In this document: positions 23,874-24,049 of the stretch, piece after piece | Position numbering within the stretch: position 1 is the stretch's first letter | Layout: each line of letters opens with the position of its first letter | Source: an uncultured Actinomycetes bacterium | GTDB taxonomy: Bacteria > Actinomycetota > Thermoleophilia > Solirubrobacterales > 70-9 | Length of the DNA: 24,049 nt | Reading direction: 5' to 3' | Assembly (NCBI GenBank): GCA_937907435.1 | Contig: CALCIA010000034.1 | Coordinates: forward strand, 1-24,049 | Notes under the pieces: model-generated | The model's database searches: none | What the model saw: only the letters and a program-made list of their open reading frames with translations | Told to the model about the DNA's origin: nothing | Translations under genes and position numbers: made by a program

Positions 23874-23931
23874 GTCCTGGGCTCCTCATGGGGGTCCTGG
23901 CAGGCTGTGACCCCCATGAGGAGCCCAGGAC
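23874..23931. repeat. Long perfect hairpin repeat, full right copy
   Basis: Arms of 23 bases (23874-23896 and 23909-23931) pair perfectly around a 12-base loop, CTGGCAGGCTGT. The reverse complement matches bases 1-48. It lies 45 bases after the permease stop and 48 bases beyond the stop of a leftward partial gene, so it sits between convergent genes where a bidirectional terminator would be useful. It has no T-run. Its recurrence 23.9 kb away points to a dispersed element and not a site-specific terminator. Confidence 0.85.
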
Positions 23932-23979
23932 GTGAGGGGTGCGTGGGAGAGGCGTCACAGGGACGTGAGGAAGTCGGAC

Positions 23980-24049
23980 TTACGTGACGATCGTGTCCGG
24001 AAGCTTCCACACCTCGGCCCGATCGGTCACAGAGATGCCGGGAACGTCA
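23980..24049 (-). CDS. C-terminal end of a leftward gene (partial)
   Basis: From the window edge one minus-strand frame reads 22 codons (DVPGISVTDRAEVWKLPDTI, VT) to a TAA at 23982-23980. The other two frames of that strand close quickly. The residue mix looks protein-like and its end faces the hairpin at 23874-23931, as a convergent gene would. It is too short to identify. Confidence 0.35.
   Translation of the reverse strand, partial: DVPGISVTDRAEVWKLPDTIVT

Overview
The window looks like chromosomal DNA of a high-GC actinobacterium, most likely of class Thermoleophilia (Solirubrobacterales type). This is inferred from strongly GC-biased third codon positions, several TetR-like regulators, leaderless-looking starts, and a style of large secreted protein with Cys-CP motifs and His/Lys/Arg-rich tails that I associate with that group. 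No marker gene confirms it.

Layout. (1) 1-3321: a hairpin repeat, a structured non-coding stretch, then four TetR-like regulators, one leftward and three rightward. An identical 12-base motif lies in opposite orientation on each side of the cluster. (2) 3570-17821: six rightward genes for exported proteins. They include two paralogous, translationally coupled pairs (a PD40/TolB-like propeller protein followed by a large Cys-CP repeat protein), a small exported protein between the pairs, and an NHL-like propeller protein overlapping the end of the second pair. A leftward Phd/PIN (VapBC-type) toxin-antitoxin pair sits exactly where the second Cys-CP gene should begin and appears to have inserted into its signal-peptide region. 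(3) 17736-20582: a fifth TetR, an ArsR-like regulator and an NTF2/SnoaL-like protein, all leftward. A rightward MNT-type nucleotidyltransferase follows, with a decayed HepT-like partner. (4) 20615-23828: a GntR/FCD regulator fused to a Cache-like sensor domain, divergent from an APC-family permease across a palindrome that overlaps the permease promoter. (5) The right end carries a second, full copy of the hairpin repeat seen at base 1, in opposite orientation, and the last codons of a leftward gene.

How it fits together. The exported-protein block is the most distinctive part. Its genes are chained by stop/start overlaps, the two pairs are clear duplicates, and four of the six proteins end in very basic tails. 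Their function is unknown; a surface or cell-wall role is inference. The regulator and permease on the right form a conventional sensor-controlled uptake unit. Four mutation or mobility events can be read in the sequence: toxin-antitoxin insertion, HepT decay, a hairpin embedded in frame at a domain junction of the GntR gene, and a dispersed long hairpin at both window ends.
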